Source: CAZSWR01 sp964610885
GTDB taxonomy: Bacteria; Bacteroidota; Ignavibacteria; Kapaibacteriales; UBA2268
DNA: 28,352 nt
Assembly: GCA_964610885.1 (NCBI GenBank)
Contig: CAZSWR010000045.1
Span: 1-28,352 of the forward strand
Direction: 5' to 3'
The position numbers and the translations under genes were made by a program. The first letter of the stretch is position 1. Each line of letters starts with the position of its first letter. This document shows positions 7,577 through 15,336 of this stretch, in pieces. Under the pieces are notes generated by a model. That model saw nothing but the letters and a program-made list of their open reading frames with translations. It made no database searches and was not told the origin of the DNA.

Positions 7577-9508
7577 ATGAAGAGATTCTATCTGTTTATC
7601 CTTATCTTTATCGTTGGCGCGCTCTGCTCGATCCCCACGAATGCCCAGCATTTCAAGATGAAAGCGCAGCCCTCCAAGGCAGAAGTAAAGAAAGGCGAAG
7701 AGTTCACCGTTCGCCTCGCGCTCGATATCGAAAAGGATTGGCTCATATACAGCCTTAAAACCTACCCCGAAGACGTCGTCGGGCCGATGCCGACCGTTAT
7801 CACTCTGAAGCAGAATGCAGCCAAACTGAAAGGCAAAATCAAGGCGCAAAAGCCAAAAGTGAAAAACGAAGAGGCCTTCGGTTTCGACGTTGAATACTAC
7901 GCCGGACGGGCAGTCTTCGAGCTTCCCCTCGTGGCCCAAAAGGATATCAATTTCGCCAAGGATAGAATCCAAATCAATATCAATGCCCAACAGTGCGACC
8001 ATACGAGCTGCCTGCCAAACGAGGACTTCGTTACGACAATAACCAAAGAAGCCTTCGGCGCGGACGCAACCGCAGCGCCCGTCGAAACGGTTACAGCCGA
8101 ACCGGCAGCAGCCCAAGCTCCAGCCGCCGAAACAGCGAAAACCGATACTGCGAAAACAGCATCGGCAGCAGCGGGCGAAGTCAAAGAGGAGCAAAGCCTG
8201 CTTTCGCTCATACTCGGTTCGATGCTCGGCGGATTGCTCGCGTTGCTGACGCCATGCGTTTTCCCGATGATCCCGATCACTGTCTCGTTCTTCACCAAGC
8301 GCTTCGAGCAGTCCGGCGAAAAGAATCACGGCGTCCGGGACGCTTTCGTCTATGCCTTGGGTATCATCTTCACTTTCACTGCTATCGGAATCATCACTTC
8401 GGTCCTATTCGGCGCCACGTCGCTCCGGGACTTCAGCAATACATGGGAAGTGAACTTCCTGCTCTCGGCGATCTTTATCGCTTTCGTGCTCAGCCTCTTC
8501 GGCGCTTTCGAGATCCAGCTCCCGACGGGACTGCTCAACAAGCTGAACGCAAAGAGCCAGCAGACACAAGGGCTTTCGGGCGTCATCCTTATGGGCATTA
8601 TTTTCGCCCTTGCTTCGATCCCCTGCACCGGCCCGGTGGTCGGCGTTGCGCTCACGAGCGCGGCCAAAGGCAGCATTTTCGCTCCCACACTGGCCATGCT
8701 TGCGTTTTCGACCGTGTTAGCGGCTCCGTTCTTCATCCTTGCGCTCTTCCCCAAATTGCTATCGTCGATGCCCAAATCCGGCGGCTGGATGAATAATTTG
8801 AAAGTGGTAATGGGCTTCATCATCTTGGCCGTAACGTTCATTTTCGTCAATTCGGGATTGAAGAATTTCGATACGGAAATTTCCCGCGATTGGTTCTTGG
8901 CGGCGTGGATTGCGATTTCGTTGCTTTCGACACTTTACGTGCTCGGCCTGTTTCGCACGGCCCACGATTCGCCCGTCAACGGATGTTCGCCGGCCCGCTT
9001 GGTCTGGGCTATCATCTTCGCCACCATCACTGTTTACCTCGCCGGTGGCCTTCTCGGCAAGAACCTCGGCTTCATGGAGAGCTTTCTGCCCCCGCCATCC
9101 GAAACAGCTGTGGCCGCCGTTGGCCCGAATGGTGCATTGCCCGCCGCCGAATCATTGAACTGGGTTACAGACCTGGACAAAGCTATCGAAATTGCAAAGA
9201 AGGAAAACAAAAACTTATTCCTCGACTTCACCGGCAAACACTGCAAAAACTGCGTGTGGATGGAACGGAATATTTTCCCCAAACCCGAAGTAACCGAACT
9301 ATTGAAGAAGATGGTTACCGTGAAGTTAATTACCGATATGCCCGACGAAGCATCGCAGAAAGCTAAGGCCTACGCAATCGAGAAATTCAACACGATCGCG
9401 CTTCCTTTCTACGTGATTATGACGCCGGACGGTAATGTATTGGCGCAATCGGCCTACAATTCGAACCCTCAGGAATTCGCAGAATTTTTGAAAAAAGGCG
9501 TTAAATAG
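7577..9508 (+). CDS. dsbD: Thiol:disulfide interchange protein DsbD
   Basis: Inner-membrane protein that carries electrons from cytoplasmic thioredoxin to periplasmic thiol proteins, for disulfide isomerisation and cytochrome c maturation. The 643 residues show a signal peptide (1-23, cut after TNA), an N-terminal alpha domain (about 25-155) with Cys140/Cys145, and an Ala/Thr-rich linker (160-205). Eight membrane segments (about 207-500) carry Cys227 (TPCVFPMIP) and Cys350 (SIPCTGPVVG). A C-terminal thioredoxin-like domain holds the CKNC pair Cys556/Cys559 in FTGKHCKNCVWME. All three redox pairs are present, so it should be functional. The reading frame is open upstream to 7391 inside hprK, but the ATG at 7577 begins a clean signal peptide. 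Co-transcription with hprK is possible. Confidence 0.94.
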   Translation: MKRFYLFILIFIVGALCSIPTNAQHFKMKAQPSKAEVKKGEEFTVRLALDIEKDWLIYSLKTYPEDVVGPMPTVITLKQNAAKLKGKIKAQKPKVKNEEAFGFDVEYYAGRAVFELPLVAQKDINFAKDRIQININAQQCDHTSCLPNEDFVTTITKEAFGADATAAPVETVTAEPAAAQAPAAETAKTDTAKTASAAAGEVKEEQSLLSLILGSMLGGLLALLTPCVFPMIPITVSFFTKRFEQSGEKNHGVRDAFVYALGIIFTFTAIGIITSVLFGATSLRDFSNTWEVNFLLSAIFIAFVLSLFGAFEIQLPTGLLNKLNAKSQQTQGLSGVILMGIIFALASIPCTGPVVGVALTSAAKGSIFAPTLAMLAFSTVLAAPFFILALFPKLLSSMPKSGGWMNNLKVVMGFIILAVTFIFVNSGLKNFDTEISRDWFLAAWIAISLLSTLYVLGLFRTAHDSPVNGCSPARLVWAIIFATITVYLAGGLLGKNLGFMESFLPPPSETAVAAVGPNGALPAAESLNWVTDLDKAIEIAKKENKNLFLDFTGKHCKNCVWMERNIFPKPEVTELLKKMVTVKLITDMPDEASQKAKAYAIEKFNTIALPFYVIMTPDGNVLAQSAYNSNPQEFAEFLKKGVK

Positions 9509-9514
9509 TTCTAT

Positions 9515-9562
9515 ACCAAAGCCCCTGGATTGAGACGATAAGAATCGATGCGGGGGCTTGGT
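9515..9562 (+). terminator. Probable terminator hairpin after dsbD
   Basis: ACCAAAGCCCC pairs with GGGGCTTGGT, with one bulged base, across a 27-base loop, starting 7 bases after the dsbD stop. The following sequence (GTGTTTG) is only weakly T-rich, so it may be rho-independent or simply a stabilising hairpin. Confidence 0.5.
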
Positions 9563-9614
9563 GTGTTTGAAAAGAGCTGCTGCTTATATGGCAGGTAACT
9601 ATTTGAAACAAGAG

Positions 9615-9746
9615 GAGTGGGGTCTCAAAATCCCGAAAAACTGTTTTTTGTTATGTTGATTGAAGTGAAACATCCATATTCAGCAATGACTTATGAATAG
9701 CATGGATTCTTCACTACGTTCAGAATGACACTTTTGAGACAGCTCC
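9615..9746. repeat. Small inverted-repeat element between dsbD and ksgA
   Basis: GTCTCAAAA (9622-9630) and TTTTGAGAC (9732-9740) face each other. The interior has GGATTCTTCACTACGTTCAG (9703-9722) followed by AATGACAC, a pattern familiar as a dispersed intergenic repeat in many bacteria. No gene was seen in 9509-9806. Confidence 0.5.
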
Positions 9747-9806
9747 GACAAAAGCACTCTCAAAAGATCGATAGAAGAATTGAATTAAAGTTGGAAATGA
9801 AATAAT

Positions 9807-10598
9807 ATGATAACACCCAAAAAATCGCTTGGACAGAATTTCCTTACCGACAAGAATATTTCCAGGAAAATTGTCGCGGCAATCGGGCCGGAGTCTGGAG
9901 ACAATATCTTGGAAATCGGCCCCGGCACAGGCGCGCTCACGGAGCTTATGGCCGAAACCGAAGCTCGGATTCTGGCCGTGGAGATCGACCGCCGGGCCGT
10001 GGAAGTGCTCCGCGCCAAGTTTGCACAAAGCGAAAACCTGCGGATTGTCCACGAGGATTTCTCGAAGTTTGATTTCCGCATTGCCGACGAGTTCTCTTCG
10101 GGCGCGCCGCTGAAAGTGGCCGGGAACATACCGTATTACCTGACGAGCGAAATCATTTTCCGCTTGATAGAAAATTCACAACGGATCGGCCGAGTGGTGC
10201 TGATGATACAAAAAGAGGTGGCCCAGAGGCTCGTCGCGCAGCCCAGGACGAAGGATTATGGCATACTGACGGTGGCCATTGGACTGTGCGCAAATGCTAA
10301 AATTCTGTTCGACGTGCCGCCCTCGTGCTTCTTCCCACGGCCCAAAGTAACCTCGTCCGTGATTGAAATCGTTTTCAAGCCCGGGGACGAAAACCTCTTC
10401 GACAGCGGATTGATGCGTTTCGTCCGCGCTGCTTTCAACCAACGTCGCAAGACGCTCAGTAACTCGCTTTCGGCTTATGCCGTCCGCGAATGCCCCGAAT
10501 TTGCCGAGTATTTAAACAAAAGAGCCGAGGAACTGACTTTCGGAGAGTTCCACCGGCTCTATAATTGTTTGGACAGCCAAGCCGACGCTAAAGAGTAG
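9807..10598 (+). CDS. rsmA/ksgA: 16S rRNA adenine-N6,N6-dimethyltransferase
   Basis: Dimethylates A1518 and A1519 (E. coli numbering) at the 3' end of 16S rRNA late in 30S assembly, using S-adenosylmethionine. The 263 residues begin PKKSLGQNFLTD, typical of KsgA. The SAM-binding motif EIGPGTG is at 36-42, the acidic loop at AVEIDRRAV, and the catalytic NIPYY at 107-111, followed by FFPRPKVTSSV in the C-terminal part. Length is normal. The TAG stop (10596-10598) abuts the stop of the convergent STAS gene without a single base between them, leaving no room for a separate terminator. Confidence 0.96.
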   Translation: MITPKKSLGQNFLTDKNISRKIVAAIGPESGDNILEIGPGTGALTELMAETEARILAVEIDRRAVEVLRAKFAQSENLRIVHEDFSKFDFRIADEFSSGAPLKVAGNIPYYLTSEIIFRLIENSQRIGRVVLMIQKEVAQRLVAQPRTKDYGILTVAIGLCANAKILFDVPPSCFFPRPKVTSSVIEIVFKPGDENLFDSGLMRFVRAAFNQRRKTLSNSLSAYAVRECPEFAEYLNKRAEELTFGEFHRLYNCLDSQADAKE

Positions 10599-10928
10599 CT
10601 ATGCGTTTACGGCTTTGTCCACCGAATCGTAAATCCCAATTAGTTTCGAGAATCCTGAGACTTCGATGACTTCGCGCACGTCTGGCTTGATGTTCGCAAG
10701 GTAGAAGCGGCCTTCGGCCTGTGTTACGCGTTTCATCAGCAACAAGAAAACGCGGAGGCCCGAGCTGCTGACGTAGTCCACGCCGTCGCAATCCAAGACG
10801 ATACGTTTTTTGCCCGCGTCGAGGATGCCAATCAGTGTTTTTTCTAATTTCGGCGACTCGACTGTGTCCAACCTGCCGCTGACCGTAACAACTTCAAATC
10901 CGTTCAATGTGCTAATTTTTGTTTCCAT
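10599..10928 (-). CDS. STAS-domain anti-sigma factor antagonist (RsbV/SpoIIAA type)
   Basis: A 109-residue single STAS domain. In partner switching the unphosphorylated form binds the anti-sigma kinase and frees its target. The sequence has the expected GFEVVTVSGRLDTVESPKLEKTL start and the phosphorylation loop YVSSSGLRVFL; by alignment to RsbV the target serine is Ser55. The usual Asp before it is Ser here, which is a deviation. It is encoded 17 bases downstream of the HATPase protein, with GGAAGA before the ATG, so the two are one operon. What the pair controls is not visible in the window. Confidence 0.88.
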   Translation of the reverse strand: METKISTLNGFEVVTVSGRLDTVESPKLEKTLIGILDAGKKRIVLDCDGVDYVSSSGLRVFLLLMKRVTQAEGRFYLANIKPDVREVIEVSGFSKLIGIYDSVDKAVNA

Positions 10929-10945
10929 TGTTCTTCCGTTTTATA

Positions 10946-11383
10946 TTAATGAATCAATTTTTTCGTGATTGTGAACACGTTCAGAGAGCCACGGCGCTCG
11001 TAGTGGACGCTGTCCATGGTCTTGCGAACCAAAAAGATGCCCAAGCCGCCGATTTCCCGTTCGTCCAGCGATTGCTCCACGTCGGGCGCTTCGTGGGCAA
11101 GCGGGTCGAATTCCTTCCCGCTGTCGGTAAAGCAGACAGTGGCCAATCCATCATTGAATTCCAGATCGACGACGATTGGAGGCCCGACCTGGCCATCGAA
11201 GGCATAGAAAACAATGTTTGAGAAAATTTCTTCGCATGCCAATTGCAGTTTCATCGCGTCCGAAGGGTCCGCTTGGAATTGCTCGGTTAGCGCTTCAATC
11301 TCGGCCGAGAGGAGCTCGATGCTGACAATGTTGCATTCGAGGGTTAGTTGTTTCCTATATGTTTTCAGATCGCCTGTGCCCAA
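10946..11383 (-). CDS. RsbW-type anti-sigma factor / serine kinase (HATPase_c_2)
   Basis: GHKL ATPase domain of the RsbW/SpoIIAB class, expected to phosphorylate the STAS partner encoded just downstream and to sequester a sigma factor or other target. About 145 residues with N-box EEIFSNIVFYA (51-61, Asn56), G1 box DSGKEFDP (87-94) and G2 box GGLGIFLV (112-119). The start is uncertain. No ATG exists in frame before residue 44, so I used the TTG at 11383; the frame stays open upstream to a TAA near 11480 with sensible codons but no standard start, and an out-of-frame ATG lies at about 11396. A start at a rare codon or a sequencing indel are both possible. Confidence 0.85.
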   Translation of the reverse strand: MGTGDLKTYRKQLTLECNIVSIELLSAEIEALTEQFQADPSDAMKLQLACEEIFSNIVFYAFDGQVGPPIVVDLEFNDGLATVCFTDSGKEFDPLAHEAPDVEQSLDEREIGGLGIFLVRKTMDSVHYERRGSLNVFTITKKLIH

Positions 11384-11509
11384 AGTTCGTTCATTTATAT
11401 ACTTAGCAAAAGACTTCGCTCGCTCACCGCTCTTTGATGCTTCGAACTTAAACTCAATATCAATGTTGAATACAAAGTCTTATCAAAGCGTCCCGGAGAG
11501 CGAACGACA

Positions 11510-11517
11510 CAAATATA
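11510..11517 (-). promoter_or_regulatory. Candidate -7 box for the RsbW/RsbV pair
   Basis: TATATTTG on the minus strand fits TAnnTTTG; a second box, TAAATTTG, lies at 11520-11527. No TTG is found at 19 bases from either. Confidence 0.35.
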
Positions 11518-11536
11518 AACAAATTTAGCAAACGAG

Positions 11537-11803
11537 CTAATCGAAATTATAGTGTTTTTTCACGGGTTCGATAATTTTCCATTTGCAGGAAAGGCCCTTG
11601 GGAAATACCACAAAATCTCCAGCGCCGAAGCGGATAGTTTCCTCGAGGGACGTTACCTCGACCTGCCCCTCAAGTATGAAACAAGTTTCGCGCGAATCGT
11701 AGTGCCAATCGAACACTGATGCTTCTTTGTCCCAGATCGGCCAATTTCTTACGCCAAGTTCTGCAATTTGGACTGGAGTCGGTTTTGATACTTCGATTTT
11801 CAT
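11537..11803 (-). CDS. Cupin-fold protein (cupin_3 / EutQ-like, DUF861)
   Basis: An 88-residue single cupin domain. The block WPIWDKEASVFDWHYDSRETCFILEGQVEVT, then FGAGDFVVFPKGLSCKWKI, is the pattern of small cupin_3 proteins related to the C-terminus of ethanolamine utilisation protein EutQ. Family members bind a metal or small molecule; the actual ligand cannot be told. It starts 2 bases after the stop of the CoA-binding protein gene upstream, so they are surely co-transcribed. Confidence 0.8.
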   Translation of the reverse strand: MKIEVSKPTPVQIAELGVRNWPIWDKEASVFDWHYDSRETCFILEGQVEVTSLEETIRFGAGDFVVFPKGLSCKWKIIEPVKKHYNFD

Positions 11804-11805
11804 GT

Positions 11806-12234
11806 TTAACCTTTCGCAAAATATTCTTTATACATACATTTATTTTCTATATATTTTATTCCGGCCTCGGCGCATAGCCTGGCGCCCTCTTCGGTGAATA
11901 TTCCCTCTTGCAGCCAAAGCACGTTTACGTCCCTACGCTCGAAACGGCGCCGCAACACATCCCTCAACACGAACTCTGCGTCGGCCGAAGGCCTAAAGAC
12001 GTTCACGATGTCCACCCGCTTCGCCACGTCGTGAATCGAATCAAAGCACTCGAGGCCATTGATATTGTCGGCGTTTGGATTCACAGGGATGATTTCATAT
12101 CCTTCGGACCTGAAGAACATCGGGACGCTATGCGCGGCTTTGAACGAAAACTGCGACATACCGACGACGGCAATTGTTTTATTCGCTGCAAATATTTCCG
12201 CAATATCGATCGATTGTTTATCTATTTTCTTCAT
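11806..12234 (-). CDS. CoA-binding-domain protein (YccU family)
   Basis: A 142-residue Rossmann-type CoA-binding domain protein, as in YccU and the N-terminal part of acyl-CoA synthetase (ADP-forming). Features: IAEIFAANKTIAVVGMSQFSFKAAHSVPMFFRSEGYEIIPVNPNAD (nucleotide-binding beta-alpha-beta), FDSIHDVAKRVDIVNVFRP, and the C-terminal LWLQEGIFTEEGARLCAEAGIKYIENKCMYKEY. The conserved Cys in ENKCMYKE is present. I chose the ATG at 12234 because it gives the family start; the longer frame to 12273 adds a Cys-rich stretch that looks untranslated. Role unknown in the family. It leads a two-gene operon with the cupin. Confidence 0.85.
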   Translation of the reverse strand: MKKIDKQSIDIAEIFAANKTIAVVGMSQFSFKAAHSVPMFFRSEGYEIIPVNPNADNINGLECFDSIHDVAKRVDIVNVFRPSADAEFVLRDVLRRRFERRDVNVLWLQEGIFTEEGARLCAEAGIKYIENKCMYKEYFAKG

Positions 12235-12413
12235 ATTCTTGCACTTACATATTTTCGGACATACATAGAACAACAGTTATTTCATATCCGTTCATAACGC
12301 TTTTTATATGACAATCGAAGGAGCGATTTTGTTTCATTGTTTAATAAAAAAAAGTAAAAATAGTTAGTATCATGAATAAAAGGGCAATTTCGCAACCTGC
12401 CCCTGGATTAGTT

Positions 12414-12477
12414 AATAGCTGATGTGATGATTGCCTGAACTCTGATTCGAGTGATTTGAAAGATTAACATGAATTCT
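12414..12477. repeat. Dispersed repeat (GCTGATGTGATGATT type), copy 2
   Basis: Matches 3093-3164 in GCTGATGTGATGATT and CTGAACT.TGATTC. It begins the gene-free island 12235-13466. The stretch 12300-12410 before it holds nothing I can recognise. Confidence 0.6.
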
Positions 12478-12513
12478 AAAGGGGGCGGAACCAGTCCGAC
12501 ATCTTTGAAAAAG

Positions 12514-12743
12514 TACACAATAGGACCAAAGGATGAGCGCGGTAGGGGTTCAAAATTTTGAACCCGTACATATATTGAACCCCTACAAAAACATATTGAA
12601 CCCCAATAAAAGAGAAATGCATCATCATCACATGCTGTGGTTTAAAATGGGGTTCAAAATTTTGAACCCCTACTTATTAACCTTCGGATGGTTCAATACC
12701 ATTCAATTTAATGGCTAAACCCACACAAAACGTTATAGAACCC
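12514..12743. mobile_element. MITE-like element, family A, left-truncated copy
   Basis: Shares with the copy at 638-992 the string ACACAATAGGACCAAAGGA, both long palindromes (12542-12569 and 12649-12673), the conserved AGAGAAATGCATCATCATC between them, and the right terminal repeat (12720-12743, CCACACAAAACGTTATAGA). The left terminal repeat with GTTTTGTGTGG is not found upstream, so the copy has lost its left third. One palindrome arm has a base change (12566). Confidence 0.75.
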
Positions 12744-12846
12744 ATTTTTAGAAATGTCAGGAAAAATATGATTCTATAGCGAATCGAATTTGTACTGTCC
12801 CCAATATCATTTGCATTCTTCAAGGAAAGTAATATTTGTGGATTGA

Positions 12847-12972
12847 TACCGCGTGAGCGGTTGTTATATAATACTCTTTATGAATCAACCAATCATATAA
12901 AACATTCGCTCGCGCGAATTCCTGCCAAAAAATTCAAACAATATCCTACAATACAACAACCGCTACGCAGTA
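12847..12972. repeat. ACCGCG...AGCGGT palindromic repeat, copy related to 16343-16514
   Basis: Left arm TACCGCGTGAGCGGTTGTTA and right arm CTACAATACAACAACCGCTA form an imperfect inverted repeat. Between them ATCAACCAATCATATAAAACATTCGCT-type sequence resembles the interior of the element at 16291-16588, but no GTGTGG terminal repeat borders this copy. Confidence 0.65.
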
Positions 12973-13016
12973 AAGAATCATTTAGATATTAACAACTCGC
13001 TAATATGGTGTTCTAA

Positions 13017-13136
13017 GAGTGTGTTGATAAAGTATTTTCTGGAAGCAGTGGGGCTTGCCCCACTGTGACATCTCAAAGACATACACAGTGCAAAGACCCC
13101 GTGCTTCCAATATATTTGACTTTTTCAACAGGCTCC
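13017..13136. repeat. Inverted-repeat element, family B, short copy
   Basis: Ends 13017-13034 and 13119-13136 match as inverted repeats at about 14 of 18 positions (TGTTGA.AAAGT core). Nested inside are TGGAAGCA/TGCTTCCA and GTGGGGCTTGCCCCAC. The whole 120-bp unit can fold as one branched hairpin. Confidence 0.65.
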
Positions 13137-13138
13137 TA

Positions 13139-13458
13139 AGAAGCTGTTGAAATAGTATCGCTACGCCATCCCACGGGTTAACCCGTGGGTGCAAGAATAC
13201 TCCTAACCCCAATAATGTCAATTGATTACTTGGCAATTGTTCTTTGGCCCCCATTGATTAAGGGGACTGGGGGGATTGGTCGATAATTCAATGGCTTACC
13301 GCGATGTAGGCAATGGGCTGAAACCCATTGTTGCTAAATATTCCATTTCCTCGATGAAAGCTAACCTTAAAAAGTTTTATAAGACAAGTAACCACCTGAA
13401 ATAAAAGGAGATTCCCGCATGCGCGGGAATGACAAAAGCAGGTATTTCAACAAGAAAA
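13139..13458. repeat. Inverted-repeat element, family B, long copy
   Basis: Begins GCTGTTGAAATA (13143-13154) and ends TATTTCAACAAG (13443-13454). It contains the palindrome CCCACGGGTTAACCCGTGGG (13170-13189) and hairpin GCAATGGGCTGAAACCCATT (13310-13329), both shared with the copy at 5615-5833. A further hairpin, ATTCCCGCATGCGCGGGAAT (13411-13430), is absent there. It abuts the previous element. Confidence 0.65.
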
Positions 13459-13466
13459 CGGTATGA

Positions 13467-14066
13467 TTAAAACAGGGCTTTCATGTAGCTCCAGGCCACT
13501 GCCGCCGTATCGTTTGTTTGTATATCGACCCATTCGGTGATTGACCAAAGCGAAGACGAATTCTTCACAATCGACACTCGGAAGCTGCCGCGGTAGAGTT
13601 TCGGTACGCCGGAAATGGTGTGCCAAAGCGCGATTTCGTAATCGGCTGTGCAGGTGGAAAGGTCGGACGTGGCCTGCTGGAACACTTGATTCCTGAATGT
13701 TACCGTCGGCGGGACGTCTTTGACGGATTTTGTTACCACGGAATTGAAATACCGCGATTCGGCGTCTTTGTCCCATTGCGCAAATATCGAAGAGTAGAGC
13801 GATTGGGCCGTGGCCGAGGGTGCAAAGCGGAAGCCTCCGGCCGAATCAGTCAGGCATTTCAGGTAGTCGTCTGCGTTCAGCTCGATGATCGAATTGGCCA
13901 AGTTTTTTATCACAAGCTCCGGTTCCACAGGCTGCACGAACGAACTGCGCTTGCCGGTCGGTTCTTCGGGCGAGCGTGTGTCGAACAAATCGCACGACGA
14001 TACGAAACAGCCCGCAATAATGCAGGCTGCCAGTATGAACATAATATTTATCGTGTTGCGTTTCAT
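13467..14066 (-). CDS. Lipoprotein of unknown function
   Basis: A 199-residue exported lipoprotein that I do not recognise. The first 25 residues are a lipoprotein signal with lipobox FVSSC, so Cys25 is probably acylated; Cys20 (IIAGC) is an alternative. The mature part starts DLFDTRSPEEPTGKRSSFVQP, a Pro/Ser-rich linker usual in Bacteroidota lipoproteins. A compact alpha/beta domain follows: LVIKNLANSIIELNADDYLKCL, then GSFRVSIVKNSSSLWSITEWVDI, reminiscent of SnoaL/NTF2-like folds. It lies 50 bases downstream of the MoxR gene on the same strand, so a shared transcript and an envelope-related role are possible. Confidence 0.75.
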   Translation of the reverse strand: MKRNTINIMFILAACIIAGCFVSSCDLFDTRSPEEPTGKRSSFVQPVEPELVIKNLANSIIELNADDYLKCLTDSAGGFRFAPSATAQSLYSSIFAQWDKDAESRYFNSVVTKSVKDVPPTVTFRNQVFQQATSDLSTCTADYEIALWHTISGVPKLYRGSFRVSIVKNSSSLWSITEWVDIQTNDTAAVAWSYMKALF

Positions 14067-14116
14067 GCCCTTTTCGGTATTTATTATTCAGAAAAGAACT
14101 CATCGGAGCCGCGGGG

Positions 14117-15103
14117 CTACATTTCCTTGACGATTCTCTCGATGATTTCGCCGGGCGAAAGGTTTTCCGCTTCGGCATTGAAATTGGCCACGATCCTGTG
14201 GCGTAGCGTCGGGACGGCAACTGCTTTGATGTCGTTGATGTCCGGCGTGAAACGTCCTTCGAGCGCTGCTTTGGATTTCGCGCCCAAGATCAAGTATTGC
14301 GACGCACGAGGGCCGGCGCCATAGCTGATGAAATCTTTCACGATTTGCAGATTCGACGTGCTGGGGCGGGTGGATTGGGCCAAGCGAACAGCGTAGTCGA
14401 TAACATTGTCGGCAACGGGGACGCGGCGCACCAATTCCTGGAACTTGCGCATGTCCGAGCCGCTCAGCACTTTCTCGATCTGGGGCGTGTGCTGCGTGGT
14501 GGTTCCCTTCACGATGTCGATTTCTTCCTGACGCGATGGGTAGTCCAGCCAAATGTTGAACATAAAACGGTCCAGTTGGGCCTCGGGCAGAGGATATGTA
14601 CCCTCTTGCTCGATCGGGTTCTGCGTGGCCAGCACGAAGAAAGGTTCTTCGAGTCGGTAAGTGGTGCCGGCGGCGGTTACTTCGTGTTCTTGCATTGCCT
14701 CGAGCAGCGCGGATTGCGTTTTCGGAGGCGTACGGTTGATTTCGTCCGCGAGGACGATGTTTGCAAAGATCGGCCCGCGAACGAAGCGGAATTCTTTGGC
14801 GCCGCTCGTTACGTTTTCCTCGATGATTTCGTTGCCGGTGATGTCGCTCGGCATCAGGTCTGGCGTGAACTGAATGCGGCTGTACGAAAGGTCCACCACC
14901 TGCGAGAGAGTGCGGATAAGAAGCGTCTTGGCCAGTCCGGGGACGCCGATGAGCAGGACGTGCCCGCGAGCAAAAAGGGAAACGAGAAGCAAATCGATTA
15001 CCTCGGTTTGCCCCACGATGACTTTGCCGATTTCCGATCGGACACGCTTGATAGCATTGCCGAGCAGTTCAAGGTTTTTAATGTCTTCTGAATCTTTTAC
15101 CAT
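14117..15103 (-). CDS. MoxR-family AAA+ ATPase
   Basis: AAA+ ATPase of the MoxR class, thought to act as a chaperone for maturation of protein complexes together with VWA-domain proteins. The 328 residues show GHVLLIGVPGLAKT (Walker A, 53-60), the MoxR motif RIQFTPDLMPSDITG, Walker B VLADEINR (117-124), sensor 1 ATQNP (159-163) and the second-region TYPLPEAQLDRFMF. The C-terminal lid contains YGAGPRASQYLILGAKSKA, typical of the family. The usual companions (DUF58, VWA, transglutaminase genes) are not next to it; instead a lipoprotein gene follows. Upstream gene murQ is divergent. Confidence 0.93.
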   Translation of the reverse strand: MVKDSEDIKNLELLGNAIKRVRSEIGKVIVGQTEVIDLLLVSLFARGHVLLIGVPGLAKTLLIRTLSQVVDLSYSRIQFTPDLMPSDITGNEIIEENVTSGAKEFRFVRGPIFANIVLADEINRTPPKTQSALLEAMQEHEVTAAGTTYRLEEPFFVLATQNPIEQEGTYPLPEAQLDRFMFNIWLDYPSRQEEIDIVKGTTTQHTPQIEKVLSGSDMRKFQELVRRVPVADNVIDYAVRLAQSTRPSTSNLQIVKDFISYGAGPRASQYLILGAKSKAALEGRFTPDINDIKAVAVPTLRHRIVANFNAEAENLSPGEIIERIVKEM

Positions 15104-15140
15104 AACTTCTTTATTTTATATAGTTCTTAAGCTCGTTATA

Positions 15141-15161
15141 CAAACATAGAATACAAATTTA
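15141..15161 (-). promoter_or_regulatory. Candidate -7 boxes for the moxR-lipoprotein unit
   Basis: TATGTTTG (15148-15141) and TAAATTTG (15161-15154) on the minus strand both fit TAnnTTTG, 38-58 bases before the ATG. A TTG lies 15 bases beyond the first, which is shorter than ideal. Confidence 0.45.
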
Positions 15162-15192
15162 ATCAATTGAATCGGAATAATTATTTAAAAAA

Positions 15193-15222
15193 TTGGATTC
15201 AAAGCAGTTTTTCATAATTTTG
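15193..15222 (+). promoter_or_regulatory. Bacteroidota-type promoter of murQ
   Basis: TTG (15193-15195), 19-base spacer, TAATTTTG (15215-15222): an exact match to TTG-N19-TAnnTTTG. Transcription should start near 15229, giving a leader of about 108 bases and ruling out the TTG at 15193 as a start codon. Confidence 0.75.
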
Positions 15223-15336
15223 CATTCAAACCGCCCAAGGGCAGCCACAGATTTTTCGAAGCTGGCCTGGGCAAAGCGGCATTGCATTTGTTGCAATTCG
15301 CGCGAGAGATGTTGTATTCGACAGAAATGGATTCTT

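Noticed and set aside
12533..12718. 61-residue open frame in the repeat island
   Set aside because: It runs through the palindrome module of a family A repeat; the other copy does not keep the frame.
12235..13466. Possible CRISPR array
   Set aside because: Repeats are of different families, unequal length and spacing, and no cas gene is near.
13620..14324. 234-residue plus-strand frame across the lipoprotein and moxR genes
   Set aside because: Spans two real genes on the other strand and has no domain.
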